This document shows positions 35,243-46,269 of a stretch of DNA of 64,000 bases, piece by piece. The position numbers were made by a program, and so were the translations under genes. Position 1 is the stretch's first letter; every line of letters begins with the position of its first letter. Source of the DNA: Symbiodinium natans (Eukaryota; Sar; Dinophyceae; Suessiales; Symbiodiniaceae); assembly GCA_905221605.1 (NCBI GenBank), contig CAJNDS010002358.1, positions 186,001-250,000 on the forward strand. Reading direction: 5' to 3'. The notes under the pieces were generated by a model. The model had not been told where the DNA came from. It did not search any database and worked only from the letters and a program-made list of their open reading frames with translations.

Positions 35243-35604
35243 CTGAATGCGCCAAATCGTGCGTTTTGAGTCTGTGTTACAGAACGAGGACATTCGACAG
35301 TGCTTCTGCCTCATGTCTTCCGACGCCTTAGTACATCGGAGGTGCATTTGTGAAGCAGGCTTTGCCCTTGGCTTGCCCTCGGATTGCCAGGCTACTTAGA
35401 GAGTATGCGGACGGAGCGCGGAACGGTTCTGAACTGTGCGCGCTTGCAGAATTCAACCGAGATCAACAGACCGTGATGGTCCATCGAGGAGATTCCCTTG
35501 TTCCACTGAACTTTCCACATGGTTTTCGGAAGGACTTTGTGCTCGCACTCAGGAACAAGATTCATGACATGAATCTACACATTGTGTTTTTCTCGTTGAG
35601 GTGA

Positions 35605-37660
35605 GGGCTCATGTCACCTCTCTCCCAGCCCCCACTTTTTCGGAGGGTCCGATGACATCGGGCCAGGTGTTGCCAAGCAGAGCGAAGCCTCCTTGTGAGC
35701 CCTGCAGTACTATCCAAGGTGCAGGGCCCGCGCGATTTGCCGAGCGCTCTGCAGTGGCTCGAAATTTGGTCGGGTGAGAAGCCACCTTTGTTTGGTTCTA
35801 GGCCTCACGGCTGCCCAAGCACAAGAAATAACACACACACACACACAGGTTTCGCGCAACAGCTTTGGGAGCCTCAGCATACCATTTTCAAATGTTTTCA
35901 ACTTGACCCTCGCGCACGCCCAATTTCGCAAGCACAACTTCGAGCACCAGACTTCACGCGACAATCTTCACGTGGCAAACTTCGCGTACGAACGTCGCAC
36001 GTCCATATCGCAACTGCAAACTTCAGCACCGGTTCACCACGGAAACAGTGGAAGTGTGCCGCGTGCCGCGGCAGTAGAAGTGTGCCGCGGCGTTCGGGTT
36101 GTTTTTGGGCATGGTCATTCTGCGAAGGACGCTTATAGCACTTATATGGTCTGCAAGGCAACAATCGAAGCAAACGTCTGTCGCATGGAATCTCGGCACA
36201 ACACGAGGTTGGCAGACATAAAACGCTTTACGACGATTTAGCTGTACTTCCGCCCAAGGTCTGGCACTTCTCCACTGGTCACTGGACATCTTTGTGAGTT
36301 TTTTCAAGCTGTCGTGCTGAAAACCGGCGAGGTCTGGCTGCGAGGGAATTCCGGCAGAAAGAACGAACAGACGACAAGCATTTAAGAATTGAATCGAACC
36401 TTGACACTTGTGAAAATGCCAGAAACTTCCTGCAAAGCGGCGCACACTTGCATTGTTGAGGTTGCATGGGCACTCGCCTAAAGAACATGTTGTAATACTG
36501 CAGAGCTCTGAGTTTGGAATTCTGGTGTTGTTCGCACTACCTATCGCGTCTAGCCGCAGCTTGGTCTGAGATGTTTTACTTCATTGCAGAATGAATTGGA
36601 CCCATGCGATTGCCAAGCGTTTTTTCCAATATTCTTTCAGCTGGTTGTTGTCTCACAGATCACGGTTTGTTGGCCCTTTGTGCAAAAGCCGATCCGGCAC
36701 AATCTAACAAATTGTGCAGTTGCAGCAGGTAGCAACAAAACATCACAAAACAGTAACAGCAAGCGCAACTTGCAGAGCAACTTGCAAAGCAATGCTCAGC
36801 CGATATGCCACAAGACCATTACAATATCTAAGTGAGCTGCCAAGCACGAGCGGAATGTTGTTCACCGCCAGAAGAACCAGCCCCGGCCGTAAGTCATCGA
36901 AAATCGAGGCGCAGCTACCTTCGAGAAACTTCCACAGACTAGCTGACGTGCCCTGCTACCCTTTGACGTTTAGACTTTGCCTTTGGCTTGCATTAGCAGC
37001 AGATTCTAAACGAGCGGGTCTTCTTGTTTAGCATCTCCAGTGAAACCAACAGGCCAATGAGGGCCTCGGCAAACACAACCCAGTAGCAATACCACTTCAC
37101 GCTGACACACATGCATCCGCGCTCCGCGTTCTCCCCCCCCCGCACCCCCCCTCCCGCCCTGTGGTGTCCCCCCCCTGCTACCCCCCCCCCCCCCCCCCCC
37201 CCCCCAAACCCTGCCCGTTAACAACCCACCACGAACGACAGGAATGGAGCGGGGAAACCCTAACCTTTTTAGCCAAGTCACTCTCTGCCCCACGGGCTTT
37301 CGAGAACAGTGTGGGGAGCAACAACAACGAGCAAAGCTATTCAAAGCTCGAGACCAATTAATTCAGCTCTTTCGGTGGCGAATCAAGCGTTGTTTACTCG
37401 GGCCTCCTGCAAACCGAAATATGGGTTCCCGCATGTAGGCTTTGCTTCTGGCTGGTGCCAAAATTGGCCAGAGTCTTCTAACGGAAAACCTGAGCTTCCG
37501 CAGCTACACAGCGCCTAAAGGAGCCGCAGCTCAACTGGTACCTAGTGTCTCAGAGATCATTTGCGCTCAGCCAGTATGCTTTGTAGAGTTTGAAGCTTGA
37601 GCACACAGGCCACCTGGGACAACGCCAGAAAGTACTGGGAGAGCCATGGACCAGTCGACC
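35605..37660. other. mostly unassigned stretch
   Basis: A minus-strand frame at 36200-36445 (GIPSQPDLAGFQHDSLKKLT) could be an exon. 36720-36840 is an ACAA/GCAA-rich tract, and 37125-37206 a C-rich run ending in about 29 C. Nothing else is supported. Confidence 0.4.
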
Positions 37661-37671
37661 TTGGTAGACAC

Positions 37672-37811
37672 CCGCATCCACGCCGAGCAAAGCCAAAAGT
37701 GCCTGTCAAGTCTCGTACGACGAGACCCATGGGAAACTCTCCTGGCTGGAAGTCCACCTCAAGCTTTTCTGAGGTCCCTTCTCCCTTGCTTGGTGCCAGA
37801 TGTTCTGTACC
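37672..37811 (-). CDS. coding exon, possible PDZ-like fragment
   Basis: After GATCTGTAG the frame gives GTEHLAPSKGEGTSEKLEVD, FQPGEFPMGLVVRDLTGTFG, FARRG, ending at a GT donor (GCGG|GTGTC). The E.L.V.F.PG..PMGL pattern resembles the carboxylate-binding start of PDZ domains common in dinoflagellates, but only 46 residues are visible, so this is a suggestion. Confidence 0.45.
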
Positions 37812-38002
37812 CTACAGATCCCTACAGCACAGCTGTGCCTCGACAAAGCCCTGGTCCATCTCCATTTTGCGCTTGCGCGACGCATCTGGCGGAGGTCGAG
37901 CCTCAGCTGATCAGTCCTCTAGCGGGCTGCGCATCTGCAAACGACCTCTCTCGAAAGCATTCGAAAGCCTACAGAGTCTTTTGGTGTTGAAGGCTTCTTG
38001 AG

Positions 38003-39343
38003 GCACAAGCCTTGATGATGGCATCCATTGGCAGCCTCGTTGAAGGTGCACATCAGAAGCTGTACACTGAGCGTGCGGCACAAACCCACAGGACTATCGA
38101 AGTTCGGACACACATTGAACAAAAGGTCAAGACGCAGCTGAATAAGAAGATTCGGAACGAATCCGCCGACCCTTGCAGTAGCGGGGGCGGGCGTCCGTGA
38201 AAGCCCATGATCGGGCGAGCGTTTGGGGGTCCAGAGTGGGGTCCGGAATTAAGTCAAGTCTCCGGATGTCACACCAAAGCAGGTGCATCCAGCTTAGCTT
38301 AGCTAGCTTTCGTGACTATTTTGCGGTTCCTTTGCCACAGCGTCGTCCCCGAAATGCACCTAAAGACTAAGGACCAGTTGCTCGCAAAAGAATGACAGAA
38401 GTCATCACGAGGCGCCTGAGTTCTCCATGTTTTCGCCTTTCCAAGGATCAACAGGCTTATTCTTGTCAAGACTCATCAGATACACAGCTTGGCTGATCAA
38501 ACTGGCCTCGGCGGCTCTTGAGCATCTGGCGACATTGGCTTCACCTGAAGTCTTAAAATTGTATGGAATGTGGTAATGGGCTGCTTCTACACTGTTCCGG
38601 GTGGATGATCCTCAGGCCGTTGCGGTGTTCTTGGGTGGAGCTGCGGCAGGCACCATTGCTGTGGCAGCTGCCGCCATTTCGTCGGGTGCACGAGGGCGAA
38701 CAGTACACAGTATACAATGCCGCGCAAAAGGAAGGGATCATGGCTGTTACAGGCGATGCATTCTGACTCAAGCAATCCTGTTAACTATACTTTCCGGAGC
38801 AGTCAGAACTCGCCCGACAGAGTACAGTGAGTAAAGCTCATTCGTAGGTCGGGAGAGAGAAGTAAATTGGTTGGAGAAAGGCTTTGGTCAAGAGTTATGG
38901 GTGTTCTAGGGGCTCTGGGATCGGGAGTTGTCGCATCTGCAAACATCATGTGTTCTTTGCGATTGTTGATGACAACTCTTGCTGTGGCACCCTGGCACAG
39001 CTGCTTAGCAGCGTGCTGGGGGCTTTCCGAGCCACCATTGCAGGGCGCCAAAATCAGAGTCTTGAAGCCTGTGCACTCTCTTCGCCTATCCATGAGTCAA
39101 GGCCATGATGCTGTGATGTGCTGTGGAAAGAGTGCCAAGGCCGACAGCCGTTGCCTTTGCAGCGAGAGTGCACGGTGCCCTCCTGCGCTTGTAACCACCT
39201 TAGCAGGCTGAGGATCTTACGAAGGTAGAGCCATGTGTCCACCAGCTAGCAGCTTCAAGACGAATGTCAGGGGAAGCAACGAGCTCTTTGGGTACGTTTG
39301 TTCTTGCAGGCGACGGCGCGTACAAAAAATCACACCACGTACG
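38003..39343 (+). CDS. plus-strand multi-pass membrane protein, uncharacterised
   Basis: Unlike its neighbours this gene reads on the plus strand. Exons: from 38003 after CTTCTTGAG (AQALMMASIGSLVEGAHQKL, YTERAAQTHR); 38455-38549 (LFLSRLIRYTAWLIKLASAA, LEHLATLASPE, GT donor, phase 0); 38616-38685 after CCTCAG (AVAVFLGGAAAGTIAVAAAA, GT donor, phase 1); from 38895 (VMGVLGALGSGVVASANI, in phase); 39253-39291 (FKTNVRGSNELFG, donor GTACGT); 39310-39343 between TTCTTGCAG and GTAAGT. Two Gly/Ala-rich segments look membrane-spanning; splice sites at the 3' end are the strongest canonical ones in the window. No family assigned (PEX11 and Tim17-like were considered, unproven). An overlapping minus frame (PDEMAAAATAMVPAAAPP) competes at 38.65 kb. 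Confidence 0.5.
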
Positions 39344-39510
39344 GTAAGTTCCTTGGACCCTCTGCGAGCTGGCAATGGCGAACTTTCTGGGTGCATTTAT
39401 TTTGGCTTTGGTTTCTGTAGCTTCCAATAAACCGCCGCTGTTTTTCTACATCCACTAGGATAGCCCCCATTCCTCCATATTCTATCGTGCCTGGTTTCTG
39501 CTAGTTTTCT

Positions 39511-39530
39511 TTTGGGGGGGGGGGGGGGGG
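39511..39530. repeat. G homopolymer
   Basis: A run of about 18 G between AT-rich sequences, directly left of the fold-back element. Confidence 0.9.
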
Positions 39531-39610
39531 TTACGTCATTCTTACTGCGCCCACTCCGACGCATCGGCCTTAAGAACACTTTCGGGGTCTTCCATAGTTT
39601 ATCCCTATTG

Positions 39611-39883
39611 TTATTGAAAGTTAGCGTTTCGCCTAGGTGAAATGCTTCTTTTGGCAGAAAGAAAACAAGGGTGATTTTGTATGACGTTTTTGCGAAACAT
39701 TGGGTTTTTGCAAATTGTTCAGGTCGTTTTGTTGTTGGGGCCTTCAGCGAGGCCCCAACAACAAAACGACCTGAACAATTTGCAAAAACCCAACGTTTCG
39801 CAAGAAAAGACATACAAAATCACCCTTGTTTACTTTCTGCCAAAAGACGCATTTCACCTAGGCGATACGCTAACTTTCAATAA
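39611..39883. mobile_element. fold-back (long inverted repeat) element
   Basis: Left arm 39611-39742 is repeated in inverse order at 39751-39883 with about 90% identity; the 8-nt loop is TTCAGCGA between GGGGCC and GGCCCC. The transcript or single strand would form a hairpin with a stem of about 132 bp. Outer ends read TTATTGAAAGTTAGCG and its complement. No transposase is encoded, so this is a non-autonomous fold-back or MITE-type element. Confidence 0.85.
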
Positions 39884-39895
39884 AAATATGGGGTA

Positions 39896-40165
39896 CAGCG
39901 CTGAAGGCCGCAACAACAAAACGACCTGAACATGTTTTCGAAAAACGCAACGTTTCGCATCAACGGCATACAAAATCACGTGTTTTTTTTCGAAGCCATA
40001 CCGTGAATCGACTATACGTCAACTTCAAGACACGGCGTTGGCGCAGCAAAAAGGAGGCTTACCCTCTGCAAACGCTTTAGAACTGTCTTTGCAAACCGTG
40101 TTTTTAAACCTGCCAAAATAAGCACTTCACCTAGGCGAAACGCTAACTTTCAATAAACATAGGGT
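39896..40165 (+). repeat. diverged third copy of the fold-back arm
   Basis: Starting GCTGAAGGCCGCAACAACAA and ending CACTTCACCTAGGCGAAACG then CTAACTTTCAATAAACA, this repeats the right arm in direct orientation, with an insertion of about 100 bp in the middle. Confidence 0.7.
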
Positions 40166-40559
40166 ACGGTTTCAACGGCGGCGGGATCTTTTAGTCGGGA
40201 AATGTATAGTGTATTCTTTGAACAAGCAAGAACATGCAAGCTATCGAGTTGGAGAGAATCCACGTGAAAGTCGAATTCAACTAACTAAATCATCAAGTTC
40301 CTTCAGTATTCATCCGCTCAGCAGAATCAAACTTTGAGGTCGCCTTTGTTTATTTCACATGTTTTACCCCGTTGTATCCGCCCATGTATCCGCCGAGGCC
40401 TCGGGCCGGAGGTGTAGAGGTTGTCAGAACAGGCACCCCCCTCCAAATCCCACACCCAAAACCATTTTTCGGACCCCTTTTTTTGCCTCAAATGGGCCCC
40501 GCCCCTAAGAAACTGTGGTCCCCAAGCGGACGGTTCGCCAGGACCAAAGGCAGTTGAAG

Positions 40560-40955
40560 CCCCTCCCAGCAGCGCCCCCCCGCCCCCACCCCCTACCCCC
40601 CCCCCCTACCCCCCCCCTAACCCCCCCTAACCCCCCCCTCCCCCCCTCCCCCCTCCCCCTCCCCCCAACCCCCCGTCCCTTCCCCCCTCCCCTCCCCCCT
40701 TCCCCCTCACCCTACATCAATCCAAGCCAAACCGTCTTGAACCCTAAAACCCAAAAAAACGAGAGTGCGTAAAAAGAGCCTGCGGATATTCAAGGTAACC
40801 CCCCCCCCCCTCCCCCCCCCCCTCCCCCCTCCCCTCCCCCCCCCCCCCCCCCTTCACCCAACAAAACCCCCCTCCCCCTTCCCCCCCCCCCCCCCTCCCT
40901 ACAAAGAAAGGGGGGCCCCCCCCCCCCCATGCTCAATTCCACATTTCCTCTGCCA
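40560..40955. repeat. C-homopolymer block
   Basis: Imperfect C runs interrupted by T, A or CCCTAA/CCCTCC make up most of 40560-40710 and 40799-40930. Proline-rich open frames here are artefacts of composition. Confidence 0.9.
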
Positions 40956-41318
40956 TGTTTGGTAGGATTCCTATTGCTTTTTATTCGGAATCCTTTTAAT
41001 TTCAAGAGGATTTCTATTAATGTAACAAGATTTCTATTTGCCTTCTTTTTTCGTAGCATTTCTAATCGGACTTCTACTAATTTTTAATAGCAGTTCAATC
41101 AATTGTAATAGGAGTTGAACTTAATTCGACAAGGATTTCTATTATTTCAATACGAATCCCGTTAAACCTAATACAAATCTTATTAGAAGGGATAAAAATC
41201 TCATTCATATTATTAGAAATCTTTCACAAGTAACAAAAACCCGATTAGAATCAAAAGAAGTCCTATTAAAACGTTAATTAAAATCAAGTGAAACCCTATT
41301 AAGAACACTGTTATTGAC
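40956..41318. repeat. AT-rich degenerate satellite
   Basis: The left half repeats GGATTTCTATTAA-like units (40970-41060, 41140); the right half carries the complement type TTATTAGAAA/CCTATTAA (41160-41300). The block thus has rough inverted symmetry and sits between a C-rich and a G-rich tract. Confidence 0.6.
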
Positions 41319-41441
41319 CAAGGGGGGGGGGGGGGGGGGGGGCCCCCCCCCCCCCTTGAACAAAGGGGGGGGGGGGGGGGGGGGGGGGGGGGCCATTGAA
41401 CAAGAGAGGGGGGGGGGGGGGAGGGGGGGGGGGGGGGGGGC
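41319..41441. repeat. G-homopolymer block with C insert
   Basis: Long G runs, one adjoining a 15-nt C run (about 41343-41356), separated by TTGAACAAAG. Strong G-quadruplex and hairpin potential. Sequencing or assembly error is likely in such runs. Confidence 0.9.
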
Positions 41442-41484
41442 TGGCTTATGTTCCCGCAGGCCGCAGTGGCGCGCACTATCAAAA

Positions 41485-41605
41485 AAACCCTAAACCCCAA
41501 AGCGTGAACCTTGAGCCCTAAGCCCTCAATCCTAAACTAACCCTCAACCCTAAACCCCAAACCATAAACCATAAACCCGGAACCCTAAACCCTAAACCCA
41601 ACCCT
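41485..41605 (-). repeat. interstitial telomere-like (CCCTAAA)n tract
   Basis: Degenerate AACCCTAAACCC units with CCTAAGCCCTCAATCC variants, equivalent to TTTAGGG on the minus strand. Confidence 0.8.
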
Positions 41606-42324
41606 TATTGCTTGGGATCCAGCGACTTGGGCGCTGCGGAATCACCATGCTCACGCGGATACGCTGGGCCGGGCCGAGGCGGGTCGCGTAGCGTTAAAAC
41701 TAAACAGGCTCCAAGTACGCTATGTTGTTTACAGTTTGAGCTTGAGGAAACTTGCAAATAACACAACTTTCATTCGAATTAGATACCATTTGTTTGTCAC
41801 AAAATTAGCCCGAAGTAACGAAGCTTCTTGGTGACATGAGTTTATTTTATTTGTTTCGCCCTCCACCCCCCCCCCCACACAAACAAAATGTAAAAAAAAC
41901 TATGGAAAACTATATACGAGCAAGAATATGTAACTATTGCACTGAGGAGAATGCAAAAGAATTGAGATAGCTGACCTGCAAGCAAAAGAAGGAAGTGATA
42001 CCTCCTGGCCTTCTTCATGTCTTCTACCTCCATTTCCTCCCTTTGGAAGCATCCCTACTGACACATGTATCAAGCCCTCTTCAATTGTTGATGAAGCCGG
42101 TGCTTCCTAATCATGCAATCATACAGATCGCATGCATGGAGATTCTCCGATCTGCAGGGCTTTCGAAAGTAGGAAGGAAGGTCGATGGAAGTCCAGGGAC
42201 AGAGGGGAAGGCAAAGAACGCTCTGCACAAAGCTCACTCCCACAAACCCTAGCACCTTGGATGGTTGAGATAGTGGGCTAAACCCTAAGGGTAGTTATAG
42301 GGCTAAGGGTTGTTAAAGGATTTG

Positions 42325-42371
42325 GGGTCTATATCAGGGATTCCTGATTATCGTAAACCCCCATCTGGTCC
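42325..42371 (+). mobile_element. right-end fragment of the GGGGGTTT element
   Basis: GGTCTATATCAGGGATTCCTGA then TTATCGTAAACCCCCA matches the right half of the 57727-57833 copy almost base for base. The left half is lost or replaced by GGGTTGTTAAAGG-type sequence. Confidence 0.6.
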
Positions 42372-42619
42372 CTTACCTCCTTCACAGGGTTCTGAAGTAG
42401 GGGTCCTTGGGTTGTAAAGGGTATCTTAGGGATATTTAAAGGGTCCCCTTTTAAGTGCCCATACTAAGGGACCATGTACCTACCCTAAGAACAACAAGGG
42501 AACTTTAAGGACCTGCGAAGAAGGACCCGAGGATACTTTGAGCCTCTGCGAAGACCCTCACTTTTTAGGAGCCCCCCTAGCCTTCTCCAAGCATTCGTAC
42601 GGAAAGTAGGTTCAATTCC

Positions 42620-43660
42620 ATCTAATACGACTCAACTCCATCCCGAAACATTTCTTGAGAATTGTGTCTATGCTTGCTGTGGACAAGCTTTCTCTTGCAC
42701 GGATAGCCGGGTCATTTCTGGCGGCTGCAACGAGTCTCTGACATCTCTGACGTTGGAAAGCTCTGTCTGTCCTGCTAACATCTGTGCACAACGTAGCTTG
42801 TCGCTTCACGTCTGCATACCTCATATGAAAAACCAATCAAGACCTGGTCCTGCTGCAAGCTCTCGCTCTAATCGCTGATTCTCAACCTGGAGTCGGTCGC
42901 AGTTGGCCTCAGTGCAAGACGTTGGACATGGATAGTCTCAGTAGTTTCAGGAAGAACACACATGAACAACGCAAAAGAGCAGTCCCATGATCAAGTGCCA
43001 AGGCCTCAAGCAGTCGGAGCTTCTCCGCGGATATTTCCTCACAAGGCAAGAACAACAATGCACGATGCAGTCTCCCTCGAAGTATAGTTTCTCAAAACAC
43101 TCTGCTCGGGCCCACACTGGTTGGGCTTTGGCAAGCTCAGCCTTTGCAAAGTCTCGCTCAGATCGATGAATCATACCACGCAAAGCATCCGCAGAGTGTT
43201 ACTACGATGCCAGCAAACCACATCAGTACCAACAAACGGATCCAGGCATCATCTGCAACCTCTAAGCTTCATGATAACTTCTCCACCAAGGCCCAAGCAA
43301 TTCGACGCTCCTGTGCAGTTTATGTCAGGCGGCTTTTTGCTAATTTGTCATCACGAACCTCCGGTACCTGAATCTATCTGAAGTATCGACGTGATCTTCT
43401 CCAGAGCTCCGCAGTAGTGTCTGCTGCACTTGACTGACGCATGCAAATGCGGATGACTTTTGCAGCAGGATGCCCGGCTCACAGGCGCACCAAGTCCACT
43501 ATGCTGCAAGCTTTGCTCAGCTGTTCGGCACAAGAGCCTCTCATGAGCTGTGTTGCAGTGATTGTACTGATCACTGCGAGATACTGCGAGTAGATCTCCA
43601 AAAGGTCGCACGTTTTGCCGCCGCAGCTTTTTACAGCAGCGGGGCCGGGCCTCCGGAATC
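42620..43660 (-). CDS. coiled-coil protein, uncharacterised
   Basis: Exons in 5' order: about 43505-43655 (GGKTCDLLEIYSQYLAVIST, QLMRGSCAEQLSKACSIVDL); about 43400-43450 (KVIRICMRQSSAADTTAELW); about 43090-43180 (SERDFAKAELAKAQPVWARA, ECFEKLYFE); 43037 down to about 42981 after TTGTGAG (EISAEKLRLLEALALDHG); about 42855-42920 (NCDRLQVENQRLERELAA); 42620-42830 (RQATLCTDVSRTDRAFQRQR, LSTASIDTILKKCFGMEL). Heptad-type L/E/K patterns recur. Such proteins are typical of flagellar or cytoskeletal structures, but that is inference. Edges are approximate except 43037. Confidence 0.55.
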
Positions 43661-43719
43661 ACATGAACGACTGCTGTTGGCCTTGGAAAGATACGGAAAA
43701 GGCACAGAGGAGATTTCTG

Positions 43720-44095
43720 AAAGCCAGTCACGAGGCTCTAAGACTCTAAGTCGAAGGCGGTGGTAGTAGGGAGGAGGTCTGCGGTATGGAGGAGGTGGGT
43801 GTCGATAGTAGCCTTCATGGCACACTGCTCCAAACATTCCGTAGGACGGTAGGACATGGGCCCAAGCCTGGAGGAGGCGGCGGCGGGTAGCCTGCAGCTA
43901 CGACACAAACTATTATTAATGTTATTCATATTATTAATCATATTTCAATATTATTGATATTCTTACTAAGAGGCTATTGCCTTAATTGCAGCAGCCATGA
44001 GTAGCACGGATGAGCACAGGCAAGCACGATCATGCTCAGCACGCACGGCCCCTCTGAGGAAAGTTCCGTAGCCACCACCACCGTAACCTGACCAG
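43720..44095 (-). CDS. Gly/Pro/Tyr-rich protein
   Basis: Three minus-strand exons begin at the same codon context (acceptor AG then GT/GC TAC): 44083 onward (GYGGGGYGTF), about 43895 after AGCTGCAG (YPPPPPPGLGP), about 43823 after CATGAAG (YYRHPPPPYRRPPPYYHR). YPPP and YGGG repeats resemble N-terminal regions of synexin/annexin-type and other low-complexity scaffold proteins. The 3' end is not certain: the last frame stays open to 43631. It lies just downstream of the glycine-zipper gene and could be a neighbour in the same cluster. Confidence 0.5.
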
Positions 44096-44169
44096 AGCAG
44101 CTCGGCCATCAGATGCGCTGACACGCAGAATGATGCAATTGCTCAGCTGTGGACTTGCACTCGCCACGA

Positions 44170-45065
44170 CTAGAAGGCTACAAGCCCGCCTTTCCCGCCA
44201 CCTTTAGCTGGAGCTGGAGCTGGAGGAGGAGGAGCTGGTTCGGCTTCTGCTTGGTCTGCAGCAGCTTCTGCCTGCATTGACAGCTCGGGTACAGATGGGT
44301 ACAGATGCAAAAGCTGCTTCAGTCTTACAGGTCCTATTACGGGCGTTCCACCTCCGACTTCTCTTTCAGCTTCTTCTCCACAACATGGCCAGCAGCACCA
44401 CCAGCAGCGGCGCCCATGAGACCAGCCATTTTGCAATTCATGTTGCAGATCTCCTGATTTCAGGAGCACAGAAGATGCACAATTCGGGCCTTACCAGACA
44501 CATGGAAGAGCGCGGAAAAGACCGTCAACAGCGGCACACCTTCTCGATGTAGCTCAGCTGCTTCTGCATCTTGACTTCAGGGTCCTGGCAACCAGCGGGC
44601 TACTGGAAAAGGTCGCACTTAAGAAGCTGCAACTGCAATGGACCTAGTTGAAGGTTCACCTGGAATTGCGGTGGGGGCCAGCAGCCCAGCGTGCCTTCTG
44701 ATCATCAGCATCCTTCTCCTCCTTCTCGGAGCCGAATGGCATTAGATTCATCGGGTTCATGGCGCCCAGCATGCCTCCCAGGGAGCCACCTTGGTGTTGA
44801 CATCTCACCACTGGGCCAAGTGCACGAAGTGCACGGTTCATGCTGACCAAGTTCTTGGCCTATGCCACCTGGGCATTTCGACCTTGAGCAAGCCCCAAAA
44901 GTCAGGTAGAATCCAATACGGTACATTGCACGGCACAATGCCAGAAGTCACCAGAAGAAGCCGGGCACCGCGCGCGCAAAGCATGAAGGCACCCATGCCG
45001 CCCGCAGCAGCACCGATACCAGCGCCCATGCCAATGAAGGACGTCCGATCCTGCAGGAGGGACAT
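44170..45065 (-). CDS. 138-aa glycine-zipper protein, five exons
   Basis: Exons 44993-45065, 44695-44789, 44540-44584, 44352-44453 and 44170-44271 total 417 nt with all phases matching. Protein: MSLLQDRTSFIGMGAGIGAA, then AGGMGGSLGGMLGAMNPMN (first glycine-zipper hydrophobic segment), an acidic linker (GSEKEEKDADDQK), an amphipathic helix (VKMQKQLSYIEKEICNMNCK), a second glycine zipper (MAGLMGAAAGGAAGHVVEKK), and a tail ending EPAPPPPAPAPAKGGGKGG and LVAF. Donors: GT, GC, GT, GT. Two GxxxG segments suggest membrane insertion or oligomerisation. The ATG at 45065 is close to an alternative acceptor (CTCCTGCAG), so an upstream exon (45.2-45.3 kb) could be spliced in. Function unknown. Confidence 0.78.
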
Positions 45066-45199
45066 TTACTTCGATAAGGTACATAAGCTACAACGCCGGC
45101 ACAATGTCAACGGGCACAATATGACACAATCATGCCTCTACGTCGGAAACGAGGAGTCCATCTTCGGTGAGTCTGGATCGCACCAGCGCATGCATCAGG

Positions 45200-45325
45200 A
45201 AGATCCTGCAGCACCAGCCATACTCTGCAAGTTGCTAAGATCCAGAATGTGCATGGCTCTGGTGGGTACAAACACGTCCAACTCTTTGTACACAGTGATG
45301 CACAGCTGGGGTCAAACCCTGCTGA
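45200..45325 (-). CDS. coding exon upstream of the glycine-zipper gene
   Basis: After GACCCCAG the frame reads LCITVYKELDVFVPTRAMHI, LDLSNLQSMAGAAGSS, then TGA; a GC or GA donor before the stop is likely. It may be a 5' exon of the glycine-zipper gene or the end of a separate gene. Further upstream, 45380-45510 (DIVAFHTLAGGIFFGSQPSA) is also open. Confidence 0.45.
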
Positions 45326-46269
45326 GCTTAGGCAGCGGCTCATGCACGAAAGCTGGTCACCGAGGCTGTGGAAGCCCCCTGTGGAGACTTTGGAGAGCTT
45401 GAGCGCGTGGCCCCTTTGAGCTACGCTCAGCTCCCCGTATCTTAACTGCAGATGGCTGCGAGCCGAAAAAAATGCCCCCCGCGAGCGTATGGAATGCGAC
45501 GATGTCAACCATTGTCATGGGACTGCGCTGCGCACACGTCATAGTGACGTCATCGCCTCAGCTCAGAATGGCTCTCTTCAGGCCGGGCCTCGACACCAGC
45601 TTGATGAAAGCTCCTTTCCTCAGCAAGCCCAATAGCATCCAATAGCTGAGGCTTGCGTCAACTTGCGTCTGTTGCTCGCAAGTAGCGGATGCATTGCGAA
45701 ATATTGCTAGCGTTGAGCGTTTTATGAACAGCGTTGCGCTGCTAAAAGTGGGGTGACCATTGTGCGCTTTCATCCCCCCAATTGATATAATATTGCCCCG
45801 AAACTTCATACTATGCGAGACCATATTGTGCGTTGTTCTTCGCCTCGGCCCCAGCCTAAGCCCTAGCTTGGAGGCAACTTGACCCCACCGGCCGAGGACC
45901 CCGCGCCTTCTTAGAGCTTCTAAGTACCTGACTGCCTTTCTGGTTACGCCTTGCTACGCACCCCATGTCCTCACAAGCCTGAAGCCATTCTCCGAATCCC
46001 GAACCTCAAGATGCCTTGTGCGAAGGCCGCGACCTTCCAAGAACTCCGGGCAGCTTTAGCTCTGAGGCTCGAAGACAAGGGGGGGGGGGGTTGTTGTCAT
46101 GGACCCCTCAAAGCCCCCCAGACCTCGTAGGCACCCCCTATGTGGCTCACCCTAGGCAGCCCCCTGTTTGCAGCCACCTGCTTCAGGCGCTCTTTGGGGT
46201 TGCCTCCGTGCTGGGCAGGCCCCGGGTCACGCAGAGTTAACATTTATGTGTTGCTGTGTTTTTATTAGC

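Noticed and set aside
38640-38760. Longin/Ykt6-like reading of VHEGEQYTVYNAAQKEG
   Set aside because: The match was loose and SNARE parts were missing; the Ala/Gly membrane frame joins its neighbours in phase instead.
44791-45402. 203-codon plus-strand frame
   Set aside because: It is antisense to the five-exon glycine-zipper gene and has no supporting splice or domain evidence.
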